The translations under genes and the position numbers were made by a program. The notes beneath the pieces are model-generated. The model did no database searches. It saw only the letters and a program-made list of their open reading frames with translations, and had not been told where the DNA came from. A DNA stretch of 10,696 bases from Gammaproteobacteria bacterium RIFCSPLOWO2_02_FULL_56_15 (GTDB taxonomy: Bacteria; Pseudomonadota; Gammaproteobacteria; Eutrophobiales; Eutrophobiaceae): the NCBI GenBank assembly GCA_001801825.1, contig MGYR01000145.1:207-10902 (forward strand). The letters run 5' to 3'. Positions 1 through 5,421 of the stretch are shown one piece after another. Within the stretch, counting starts at the first letter, position 1. Each line of letters begins with the position of its first letter.

Positions 1-220
1 GCGCCAGTTTCGTGAGGCGCCATGCCCGGCGGCGCATGAGCCGAGCAGTGCGGCGCTCCAGGTTGAGGGATTCGCCTTTTTTTGCTGTTTCCGCCTTATC
101 GAAGCACCGCACCCCCAGATCGATAATGCGGTTTTCCCCCAGCACTGCCCAGCCAACCGAGGCGATGCCGATGTCCAGACCGATAGTGATGGGACCGTCA
201 ACTTTCTGCTTGCCAGTCAT
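1..220 (-). CDS. cas9: Cas9 endonuclease, N-terminal part (type II-C-like), cut by window edge
   Basis: RNA-guided DNA endonuclease of a type II CRISPR-Cas system. Only the first 73 codons lie in the window. Visible are the RuvC-I motif GLDIGIASVGWAV (residues 14-26, catalytic Asp16), then IIDLGVRCFDKAE, and then the arginine-rich bridge helix ERRTARLMRRRAWRLTKLA (about 55-73). The motif order, spacing and the catalytic Asp at position 16 match Neisseria meningitidis Cas9, so type II-C is the best guess. The HNH and PAM-interacting domains are outside the window. The start at 220 is chosen because AAGGAG lies 7 bases upstream of it; an in-frame ATG at 226 would leave only one base after that site. 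A tracrRNA gene lies directly upstream in the opposite direction. Nothing in the visible part is broken. Whether the rest of the gene is intact cannot be seen. Confidence 0.94.
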   Translation of the reverse strand, partial: MTGKQKVDGPITIGLDIGIASVGWAVLGENRIIDLGVRCFDKAETAKKGESLNLERRTARLMRRRAWRLTKLA

Positions 221-239
221 GGCCATTCTCCTTGATAAT
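210..239 (+). promoter_or_regulatory. Predicted tracrRNA promoter, overlapping the cas9 start
   Basis: TTGCCA (210-215), an 18-base spacer and GATAAT (234-239) each differ by one base from the sigma-70 consensus boxes. The predicted start is near 246, which places the anti-repeat about 16 bases into the transcript. The promoter lies over the cas9 start codon and ribosome binding site on the other strand. Polymerase or a repressor bound here could therefore affect both genes. The call rests on consensus matching only. Confidence 0.5.
228..233 (-). promoter_or_regulatory. cas9 ribosome binding site
   Basis: AAGGAG on the minus strand, 7 bases before the ATG at 220. It decides between two in-frame ATGs (226 and 220) in favour of 220. 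It directly abuts the predicted -10 box of the opposite-strand tracrRNA promoter. Confidence 0.75.
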
Positions 240-242
240 GCA

Positions 243-252
243 GCTGTAGCTC
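243..252 (+). repeat. CRISPR-repeat-like decamer in front of the tracrRNA anti-repeat
   Basis: GCTGTAGCTC matches 9 of 10 bases of the 5' end of the N. meningitidis CRISPR repeat (GTTGTAGCTC, from memory). It can pair with the downstream anti-repeat: TGTAGC (245-250) with GCTACA (272-277), and alternatively or additionally CTCA (250-253) with TGAG (261-264). This reproduces the repeat:anti-repeat duplex within one strand, with bases 254-260 as loop. It may be a relic of the CRISPR repeat from which the anti-repeat arose, or a functional self-pairing element. Confidence 0.6.
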
Positions 253-335
253 ATCCGGGGTGAGAGCCGTTGCTACAATAAAGAATCGAAAGATTCTGTA
301 TCCGCCCGGCGGTGTAATAGCCGTCGGGCTTTATA
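246..335 (+). ncRNA. tracrRNA of the adjacent type II-C CRISPR-Cas system
   Basis: Trans-activating RNA that pairs with the CRISPR repeat part of pre-crRNA, allowing RNase III processing and Cas9 loading. The anti-repeat GAGAGCCGUUGCUACAAUAA (262-281) differs at one base from the corresponding N. meningitidis tracrRNA segment as I remember it. It is followed by a perfect 6-bp stem with a GAAA loop (282-287 with 292-297) and by a 9-bp GC-rich hairpin (304-312 with 321-329) that also serves as terminator. The 3' part is shorter than in Neisseria, making a compact tracrRNA of about 75 to 90 nt. It diverges from cas9. The 5' end is taken from the predicted promoter and is uncertain by several bases; processing probably removes the first bases. 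The matching CRISPR repeat should begin with a sequence like NNTGTAGC and should be found left of the window. Confidence 0.87.
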
Positions 336-336
336 T
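304..336 (+). terminator. tracrRNA intrinsic terminator
   Basis: A 9-bp stem, GCCCGGCGG (304-312) with CCGTCGGGC (321-329), has one G-U pair and an 8-base loop. It is followed by TTTATAT (330-336). The T-rich side lies only on the plus strand, so it should stop tracrRNA and not block cas9 transcription coming from the right. Confidence 0.7.
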
Positions 337-366
337 CCTTCCGCAAATACCCCTAGAAAAATCAAA

Positions 367-396
367 AGAATACGCCTCGTTCCCTGTTTTCGGCAA
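367..396 (-). promoter_or_regulatory. Weak candidate cas9 promoter
   Basis: On the minus strand TTGCCG (396-391), an 18-base spacer and TATTCT (372-367) each match four of six consensus bases. Transcription would start near 360 and run through the whole tracrRNA gene in antisense before reaching cas9. Because the tracrRNA occupies the cas9 upstream region, a cas9 promoter at or beyond the tracrRNA is expected, but this particular site is only a guess. Confidence 0.25.
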
Positions 397-538
397 GTAC
401 GACCCGATTTCCATCCCTATTTTTTACTGGATGTCTTTGACCAGGGAAGCATGAATCCGGCCGTAATTGCATTCATTGCACGGTCATTGATCACGACTAG
501 TTGAAACCCGTCGATGTTTGCCGCACAACTTGCATTAG

Positions 539-552
539 TGCACATTTGTGCA
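539..552. promoter_or_regulatory. Palindrome before brnT, candidate BrnA operator
   Basis: TGCACA-TT-TGTGCA is a perfect inverted repeat with 6-base arms, ending 12 bases before the preferred brnT start. It falls in the 17-base spacer of a weak promoter-like pair, TTGCAT (530-535) and TACCAT (553-558). BrnA-type ribbon-helix-helix antitoxins repress their own operon, so this is the natural operator candidate. A second possible element is the direct repeat TCATTG at 473-478 and 484-489, spaced 11 bases. Confidence 0.4.
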
Positions 553-564
553 TACCATTCCTGT

Positions 565-837
565 ATGGAATATCGATGGGATTCGATAAAAGCAAGGATA
601 AACGTAGGGAAGCATGGTGTCGCTTTTGCAGATGCAGTTATGGCTCTGGAAGACGAACTTGCCATAACTATCCCGGATCCAGATTCTGAAGATGAAGAGC
701 GATTCATTGCAGTCGGAAGCGATGCATTTGGACGAATATTAATTACGATATTTACACTGCGCGGGGATGAAATCAGGATCATATCCTCGCGAAAAGCATC
801 AAACAGCGAACGAAAGAGATACGAGGGCGCCAAATGA
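565..837 (+). CDS. brnT: BrnT family toxin (RelE-like ribonuclease)
   Basis: Toxin of a type II toxin-antitoxin pair; characterised BrnT is a RelE-fold ribonuclease that blocks translation. The 90-residue protein shows the family pattern. It opens with MEYRWDSIKARIN, followed by KHGVAFADAV, then ERFIAVGSDAFGR, and closes with RIISSRKASNSERKRYE, the conserved RI(I)SxRxAxxxER block. The start at 565 gives the usual family length and the usual opening ME(x)xWD. An in-frame ATG at 514 would add 17 residues not typical of the family. Neither start has a recognisable ribosome binding site. It overlaps the antitoxin gene by 4 bases (ATGA), as expected for a co-translated pair. Transcripts from this operon would point away from the tracrRNA and cas9. 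Confidence 0.88.
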   Translation: MEYRWDSIKARINVGKHGVAFADAVMALEDELAITIPDPDSEDEERFIAVGSDAFGRILITIFTLRGDEIRIISSRKASNSERKRYEGAK

Positions 838-1088
838 GGAAGGAATACGATTTCAGTAAAGGCAAGCGCGGACCGGTGGTAGCGCCGGCGAGCGGTAAAA
901 CCCGCATTACCATCCGTCTGGATGATGAGGTCATCGAGTGGTTCAGAACCCAGGTCGATAACGCCGGGGGCGGTAATTATCAGACGCTCATGAATCGTGC
1001 CCTGCGCGAGTACATGTCGCAAAGGCGGGAACCCCTTGAGGAAACTTTGCGCCGGGTTGTTCGTGAGGAGTTGCGGCACTCAGGCTGA
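834..1088 (+). CDS. brnA: BrnA family antitoxin (ribbon-helix-helix)
   Basis: Antitoxin and autorepressor partner of BrnT. The 84-residue protein begins MRKEYDFSKGKRGPVV, a typical BrnA opening. The ribbon-helix-helix part follows: KTRITIRLDDEVIEWF (about 22-37) and YQTLMNRALREYM (about 49-61). A charged tail (REPLEETLRRVVREEL) completes it. GAGGG at 823-827 lies 6 bases before the ATG inside the end of brnT, a good ribosome binding site that favours antitoxin synthesis. The start overlaps the brnT stop (ATGA). The 18 bases after its stop lead directly into the converging remnant of an ABC permease, with no clear terminator. Confidence 0.87.
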   Translation: MRKEYDFSKGKRGPVVAPASGKTRITIRLDDEVIEWFRTQVDNAGGGNYQTLMNRALREYMSQRREPLEETLRRVVREELRHSG

Positions 1089-1106
1089 CATTATACGGCC
1101 GCTGTC

Positions 1107-1399
1107 TTACATCTCCCGCAAACCTGTGATTATCGGCAATCGCGCGGCCCGCAGGCTAGGCAGCAGGCCCCCAGGAAACCCAGCGTGAGCGCGTAAACCA
1201 GCCCCTGGACCAGCAGCCTCGGCGTCACGGTAAAGGCAAAGGTGATCTGGCTGAAGTTCGCAAAATTCATCGTCGAGGCTTGCAGTCCGTTGAAGGCCAG
1301 ATAGGTAATCGCCATGCCGATTGCACCGCCGGCCAGGGCGATGAGCATCGCCTCAACCAGCACGGAAACGACGACCGGCAAGGAGTAAATCTCGCTAAA
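1107..1399 (-). pseudogene. 3' remnant of a MacB/FtsX-type ABC transporter permease
   Basis: Only the last about 97 codons of an ABC permease remain. The visible protein reads VVVSVLVEAMLIALAGGAIG, a first membrane helix. A short periplasmic stretch ends TFAFTVTPRLLVQG, and a last helix follows (LVYALTLGFLG). In a run of five C (1168-1172 on the plus strand) the frame is lost. With one extra base the family's usual end, PSLRAARLPIITGLREM, and a stop at 1107-1109 reappear. Upstream the frame closes at a TAG (1400-1402), so the N-terminal permease part and the ATPase are missing. The fragment points the same way as the mupP-ubiG operon and starts 10 bases after the mupP stop. It is best read as debris left by a deletion or insertion between the core genes and the brnTA/CRISPR block. 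A homopolymer sequencing error could explain the frameshift but not the missing 5' part. Confidence 0.8.
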
Positions 1400-1411
1400 C
1401 TAGATTCCCAT

Positions 1412-2101
1412 TTACGCGGGATGGAGTGTGCGGTCGTTGATTTTGTTTAACCATTCGAGAATATCCATCGGGTTTTCAATCATGCCGGTCGCACCCCAGG
1501 ATTCGGGTTTGTCTTCCTCGCCCAGGTAGCCATACAGAGCGACCAGAGTATACATACCGGCGTTGCTTCCAGCTTCGATGTCGCGCCTGGCGTCTCCTAT
1601 ATATAACGTCTTCGAAGGCTCACGTCCTGCTATCCGGCAGGCGTGCAGCATCGGCGCCGGATGGGGTTTGCTGTATTCCAGAGTGTCTCCAGAGACGATA
1701 CACGCAGCCCGATCGTCCAGAGTCAACGCACGCATCAATGGAGCAGTAAGATGCGCCGGTTTGTTGGTGACGATTCCCCAGGGCGTGGCCATGGATTCGA
1801 GCGTGTCCAGTACCTCGATCATCCCTGGGAACAGCACAGTTTCCTGGGACAACCTGGACTGATAAATTTCGAGAAAGCGGCTATGCAAACGCCGTAACTC
1901 CGGCTCATTATCCGTGATGCCAAAAAAGCTTTCGATCATCACCATGCCCCCATGAGAAACGGTAGGACGTATCTCCTGGTATGGAAATGGTTCGCGACCT
2001 TCTTCCAAAAGTAAGCTGTTCAATGTTCCGGCGAGATCCGGGCCGGAATCCACAAGCGTTCCATCCAGATCAAGCAAGACGCATTCGATAGTGTTTTGCA
2101 A
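1412..2101 (-). CDS. mupP: HAD-family phosphatase, probable MurNAc-6-phosphate phosphatase MupP (Gph-like)
   Basis: Haloacid-dehalogenase phosphatase of 229 residues. HAD motif I is DLDGTLVD (11-18, nucleophile Asp11), motif II is the Thr in GIVTNKP, motif III is the Lys in YSKPHPAP, and motif IV is IGDARRDIEAG. Such proteins are usually labelled phosphoglycolate phosphatase (Gph). The position directly after ubiG, the WGIVTNKP segment and the end GY(x5)D(x)PESWGA resemble Pseudomonas MupP as I remember it. MupP removes phosphate from MurNAc-6-P in the peptidoglycan-recycling shortcut. The start used is TTG, 9 bases after the ubiG stop, because no in-frame ATG lies before motif I. Its ribosome binding site is weak (GAG), so translation is probably coupled to ubiG. 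The phosphatase family is certain; the choice between MupP and Gph rests on context and similarity. Confidence 0.86.
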   Translation of the reverse strand: MQNTIECVLLDLDGTLVDSGPDLAGTLNSLLLEEGREPFPYQEIRPTVSHGGMVMIESFFGITDNEPELRRLHSRFLEIYQSRLSQETVLFPGMIEVLDTLESMATPWGIVTNKPAHLTAPLMRALTLDDRAACIVSGDTLEYSKPHPAPMLHACRIAGREPSKTLYIGDARRDIEAGSNAGMYTLVALYGYLGEEDKPESWGATGMIENPMDILEWLNKINDRTLHPA

Positions 2102-2110
2102 AACTGGATC

Positions 2111-2821
2111 TCAAAGGTAAGTGGCATGGAGCATATAGTTCACTCCAGGGCTGGATGTCAGCATGCACAGGTTAAGGCCTGGTAGATATAACACACCCGA
2201 GATATCCTGCACAATGAAACCATGCGCGCGTAATACTTCTCCCAATTCGGCCGGGCGGATGAATTTATGGTAATCGTGTGTACCTCTGGGCAGAAGCCCC
2301 AAAATATATTCTCCACCGACAATAGCAGCAACGTAGGATCTCCAGGTGCGATTCAATGTCGAGAGCAGCAACTGACCACCCGGCCTGAGCAGGTTTGCGC
2401 ATGCGGCAATCAGAGCGGATACATCCGGAACATGCTCCAGGAGTTCCATGCAGGTAAGGACGTCAAAGTTTGCCGGGTACTGTTCGGCAAAACGGGCGGC
2501 CGTGCCGGGAACATATTCCACGTTCACACCGGTCTGTTGGGAGTGTTGTCTGGCTATCTCGATGAGTTTTTCGCTGGGGTCCAGTCCTGTGACGAGAGCG
2601 CCTTTGGCGGCCATGGTTTCCGCCAGGATTCCACCCCCGCAACCAAGATCCAGCACCTTCTTGCCGGCCAGCCGGACAGCATTGTCGATATAGGCCAGTC
2701 GCAATGGGTTCATGTGATGCAAAGTGCGCATATCACCCAAAGGGTCCCACCATTGCTGTGCCGCAGCGCTGAATTTTTCCAGCTCTTCCGGATCGATATC
2801 CCCATCCCCTTGGTATTTCAT
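2111..2821 (-). CDS. ubiG: Ubiquinone biosynthesis O-methyltransferase UbiG
   Basis: SAM-dependent class I methyltransferase that carries out both O-methylations of ubiquinone synthesis, acting at the inner membrane face. The 236-residue protein has the family's opening EKFSAAAQQWWDP (15-27) and the LHHMNPLRL segment (34-42). The SAM-binding glycine motif is VLDLGCGGG (56-64), followed by GLDPSEKLI (acidic end of strand 2) and LEHVPD. The end includes LPRGTHDYHKFIRP. Length and order are normal. The ATG at 2821 has only a weak upstream GAGA. It is first in an operon with the HAD phosphatase 9 bases downstream. It diverges from mlaA across a 235-base intergenic region in which I see no convincing minus-strand promoter. 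Confidence 0.97.
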   Translation of the reverse strand: MKYQGDGDIDPEELEKFSAAAQQWWDPLGDMRTLHHMNPLRLAYIDNAVRLAGKKVLDLGCGGGILAETMAAKGALVTGLDPSEKLIEIARQHSQQTGVNVEYVPGTAARFAEQYPANFDVLTCMELLEHVPDVSALIAACANLLRPGGQLLLSTLNRTWRSYVAAIVGGEYILGLLPRGTHDYHKFIRPAELGEVLRAHGFIVQDISGVLYLPGLNLCMLTSSPGVNYMLHATYL

Positions 2822-3056
2822 AACAGATTCTCAGGAGTGATTTACGTCAAGAACTTCCTTACAACAGAAAGGACACGGATTTTGTACGAATGGAATATTC
2901 ATATAAAATGATCTTTACGAAGATAGAATCGAGCCTGTTATTTTACGCTGATTCGAATCCCCGTGTCAGTCCCGAGAGCAACTCAGAACAAAGAATCAGA
3001 AGCATGCCATACACATGCAATCTTTCTAATACACTTGGACTCAGGGAACAACAATT

Positions 3057-3815
3057 ATGAACAGGAATTTTTTCCGTCTGTGTACCGTAATGGCAGCGAT
3101 GGTGTCAATTGTACTATTGGATGGATGCGCAAGTATGGGAATGAACAGCGATCCTCGCGATCCCTTCGAAGGTTTCAACCGGACCAGTTACAATTTTAAC
3201 CAGGGAATGGATAAAGCGGTATTCCATCCAATCTCCAGATTTTATCAGGCGATAACCCCGGATTTCGTAGATCAAGGCGTTTCTAATTTTTTCAGCAACA
3301 TTAATGATGTCGTAGTGATCGTAAACGATATACTGCAATTCAAGCTGAACCAGGCCATTAGTGATCTCTCCCGCTTGGTTGTCAATTCCACTTTGGGTCT
3401 GGCAGGTTTTTTTGATGTTTCTACCCCTATGGGACTCCCAAAGCACAACGAGGATTTTGGTCAGACTCTTGCAAAGTGGGGATTCGGTTCCGGACCCTAT
3501 CTGGTAGTTCCTTTCCTGGGTTCTAGTACCATAAGGGATGCGGCGGGGTATGGAGTTGACAGTGCCTTGTTGTCACCGGTTGCCTATGTCCCGGAGGCGG
3601 CGCACCAGGCAGGGCTGTTATCCATGAATTACATTGATTTCAAGGCTGATTTGCAAGGAACCGGAAATTTGGTCACGGAAGCAGCCCTGGATGAATATGA
3701 ATTTACCAAGAGCGCCTATTTCAATCGCCGAGAAAATATGATCAATGATCGGGAATCCGGTGCGGCGGAATTCGAGGATTTCGAAGACCCGATTACATCT
3801 CCTGAATCACCCTGA
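3057..3815 (+). CDS. mlaA: MlaA (VacJ) outer-membrane phospholipid-removal lipoprotein
   Basis: Outer-membrane lipoprotein that extracts misplaced phospholipids from the outer leaflet and hands them to the Mla periplasmic carrier. The 252-residue protein has a signal peptide with the lipobox LDGC (21-24). Cys24 is followed by Ala rather than Asp, consistent with outer-membrane sorting. Family signatures are DPFEGFNR (35-42), NFFSNINDV, RLVVNSTLGLAGFFD, PKHNEDFGQTLAKWG, and GPYLVVPFLGSSTIRDAAG. The end is acidic (EFEDFEDPITSPESP). AGGGA at 3043-3047 lies 9 bases before the ATG. A possible -10 box, TCTAAT (3025-3030), lacks a good -35. The last 23 bases overlap the end of the converging SUMF-domain gene. 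The other Mla genes are not in the window. Confidence 0.96.
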   Translation: MNRNFFRLCTVMAAMVSIVLLDGCASMGMNSDPRDPFEGFNRTSYNFNQGMDKAVFHPISRFYQAITPDFVDQGVSNFFSNINDVVVIVNDILQFKLNQAISDLSRLVVNSTLGLAGFFDVSTPMGLPKHNEDFGQTLAKWGFGSGPYLVVPFLGSSTIRDAAGYGVDSALLSPVAYVPEAAHQAGLLSMNYIDFKADLQGTGNLVTEAALDEYEFTKSAYFNRRENMINDRESGAAEFEDFEDPITSPESP

Positions 3816-5394
3816 AACCGGTGTAGCTGTCGGCGCTATCGATCGGCAGGTACATGCGCGCCCCCGATCGCAACTCCGCGGCAGAATCATTGTAAGAGCC
3901 GCCCCTGACCACACGGTTACCCGAGTCACCCTCGGTTATCGCTCTGGCATCTGTCGGGGCGCCCGTGTAGCTGCCATTCCAGTAGTCGGCAACCCACTCT
4001 CTGACATTGCCGATGATATGATAAAGCCGAAAGGGATTGCGGTTAATGCTTCGATCCGTTTTGGGGAGTGGGGAGTTCAGCTTGTTTTGATAGGAAAAGA
4101 CCGCGAAACTGATATCGATTTCCTCTCCGAATGGATAGGTAGTTGTCGTTCCGCCTCTAGCGGCATACTCCCATTCCGCCTCGCTTGGCAGTCGGTAGGT
4201 CTGACCCGTCTTTTCTGAAAGCCAGTTCGTGTAGGCTATCGCATCTGACCAACTGACATTGACCACCGGATAATCCTTGCCAGTCCAGGGCTGATCCGGA
4301 CATTTTCTTTTGGCATTTTCGCAGAATTGCAGGTATTCGCCGTAGGTCACCTCATGGACCGACATCGCAAAGGCCTTGCCTATATTCACTTCATGGACAG
4401 GTTGTTCAGTGACTTCCGTTCCACCCATGAGGAAACGACCTGCGGGTATGGCAACCATGGTAGGCCCGTCGCCAAGGCCCGCTATCTTGTCCCTGCAGTA
4501 AGGTCGCCGGCTCTTAAGCAAGGAAATTTTACAGGCACTGCCGGTGTCCTGGCGTGTGGAATCGGCAGTGGCGCCGGCTGCGGAGGTTGGTGTAGCTTTC
4601 TCTTCCTTAGGTACTGCTGTTTCCGCCGCAATGGCTGCGGTTTCTGATTCCTTAGCTTCTACCTTGCTTGTGGACTCAATAGCTTCGCTGATATCGGTCC
4701 CGGTCCCTTCGTCTATAATCGATTCACTGACGCCCTGTGTTTCCGCAGCTTGATCCGTAACGGAGCTTGGGACTGCTTCTGCAATGACCTCTTCACTGCC
4801 ACCTTCATCTATAAGTTCAGGGGCTGCTCCCGGCGCTGACTCACCCTCTGCTGTAGCAGCTGATGCAATTTCCGTGGCCTCGTCCGCTGTTGTTTGTACA
4901 GGTGGTGACGGGGGAACCTGAACAATCATTCTGGCGTCCTCAATCCCGATCTCGTCCACCGGTGCGGTTGCAGATTGTGGCAGGGTAGGGGTGGATTCTT
5001 CCGGTATGAGGGAGGGTGTGGCTTGCTCTACCACTGTGACTGCGGCCCCGGAGGTGTCATCAGCCTCTTCGGCAAAGATGAAAATCAGCAGTATGACCAA
5101 GGCAAGTGCGCATCCACCACTGACGATCCAGGAGAGAGGGAGTGGCCAAGTTTTCTTTGCGGGCGTAGTTTCCTGACGAGGATCCTGGGGTTTCCTTTCC
5201 TGCTTGCGCTCTGTAATGTCGACTTTCTCACCCAGTTTCGGGAGGATAATGGGTGAATAGTCATTTTCCCTGAGAGGGGTTTCGCCATGCAGTATGCCGT
5301 TGATTAACTCGGCTCTTTTCTTGCGATAGGTTAGCTCGTGGAGTTCACCGGTAGAATAACTCCGGGCAAGCTCTCGAAGCGTCTTGTCGGCCAT
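3793..5394 (-). CDS. Membrane-anchored SUMF/FGE-like domain protein, partner of the Ser/Thr kinase
   Basis: 533-residue single-pass membrane protein. Residues 1-40 form a short charged helical SHOCT-like module (ELARSYSTGELHELTYRKKR). A membrane segment follows at about 89-108. Residues 110-285 are an acidic Ala/Glu/Ser/Thr-rich linker in which the IDEG-centred block at 193-210 recurs at 224-241. A C-terminal SUMF1/FGE-like domain (about 311-531) shows MVAIPAGRFLMGG, EVTYGEYLQFC, YPVVNVSWSDA, YRLPSEAEWEYAARGG, GNVREWVADYW, VVRGGSYNDS and TGFRVI. The fold is expected in the periplasm. The positions of the two catalytic cysteines of formylglycine-generating enzyme are Asp and Leu here, so that activity is not expected; sensing or binding is more likely. 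It starts 27 bases after the kinase gene with no clear ribosome binding site, implying co-expression. Its SUMF domain is related to the one ending the kinase. Confidence 0.9.
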   Translation of the reverse strand: MADKTLRELARSYSTGELHELTYRKKRAELINGILHGETPLRENDYSPIILPKLGEKVDITERKQERKPQDPRQETTPAKKTWPLPLSWIVSGGCALALVILLIFIFAEEADDTSGAAVTVVEQATPSLIPEESTPTLPQSATAPVDEIGIEDARMIVQVPPSPPVQTTADEATEIASAATAEGESAPGAAPELIDEGGSEEVIAEAVPSSVTDQAAETQGVSESIIDEGTGTDISEAIESTSKVEAKESETAAIAAETAVPKEEKATPTSAAGATADSTRQDTGSACKISLLKSRRPYCRDKIAGLGDGPTMVAIPAGRFLMGGTEVTEQPVHEVNIGKAFAMSVHEVTYGEYLQFCENAKRKCPDQPWTGKDYPVVNVSWSDAIAYTNWLSEKTGQTYRLPSEAEWEYAARGGTTTTYPFGEEIDISFAVFSYQNKLNSPLPKTDRSINRNPFRLYHIIGNVREWVADYWNGSYTGAPTDARAITEGDSGNRVVRGGSYNDSAAELRSGARMYLPIDSADSYTGFRVIQEM

Positions 5395-5421
5395 GATCAG
5401 TTTGCTTTCGTTGTTGAGTGA

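Noticed and set aside
243..279. A complete CRISPR repeat (single-repeat array) upstream of cas9
   Set aside because: The segment is about repeat length, and its 3' half is the tracrRNA anti-repeat followed by tracrRNA hairpins. No second copy or spacer exists in the window, so tracrRNA with a repeat-like decamer explains it better.
417..1079. Long minus-strand open frame of about 220 codons opposite brnTA
   Set aside because: It covers the well-supported brnT and brnA genes in antisense, resembles no family I know, and has the low-complexity Ser/Ala composition of a shadow frame.
2893..2909. GAATATTC palindrome and AT-rich stretch as a strong divergent promoter or operator for ubiG/mlaA
   Set aside because: Neither strand has a well-spaced pair of -35 and -10 boxes there; candidates match only three to five positions or have poor spacing.
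2267..2911. Plus-strand open frame of 214 codons opposite ubiG
   Set aside because: It is antisense to the clear UbiG coding sequence and has no recognisable domain.
2950..2975. GATTCGAATCC resembling the T-loop of a tRNA gene
   Set aside because: The flanking bases (GCTGA and CCCCG) do not form a T-stem, and no acceptor, D or anticodon arms could be placed around it.
3793..3960. C-terminal RVVRGGSYND...GFRVI of the SUMF domain as variable region of a diversity-generating retroelement
   Set aside because: FGE-like domains are common targets of such elements, but no reverse transcriptase, no accessory gene and no near-copy template repeat is visible in the window. The end of the kinase is too different to be a template.
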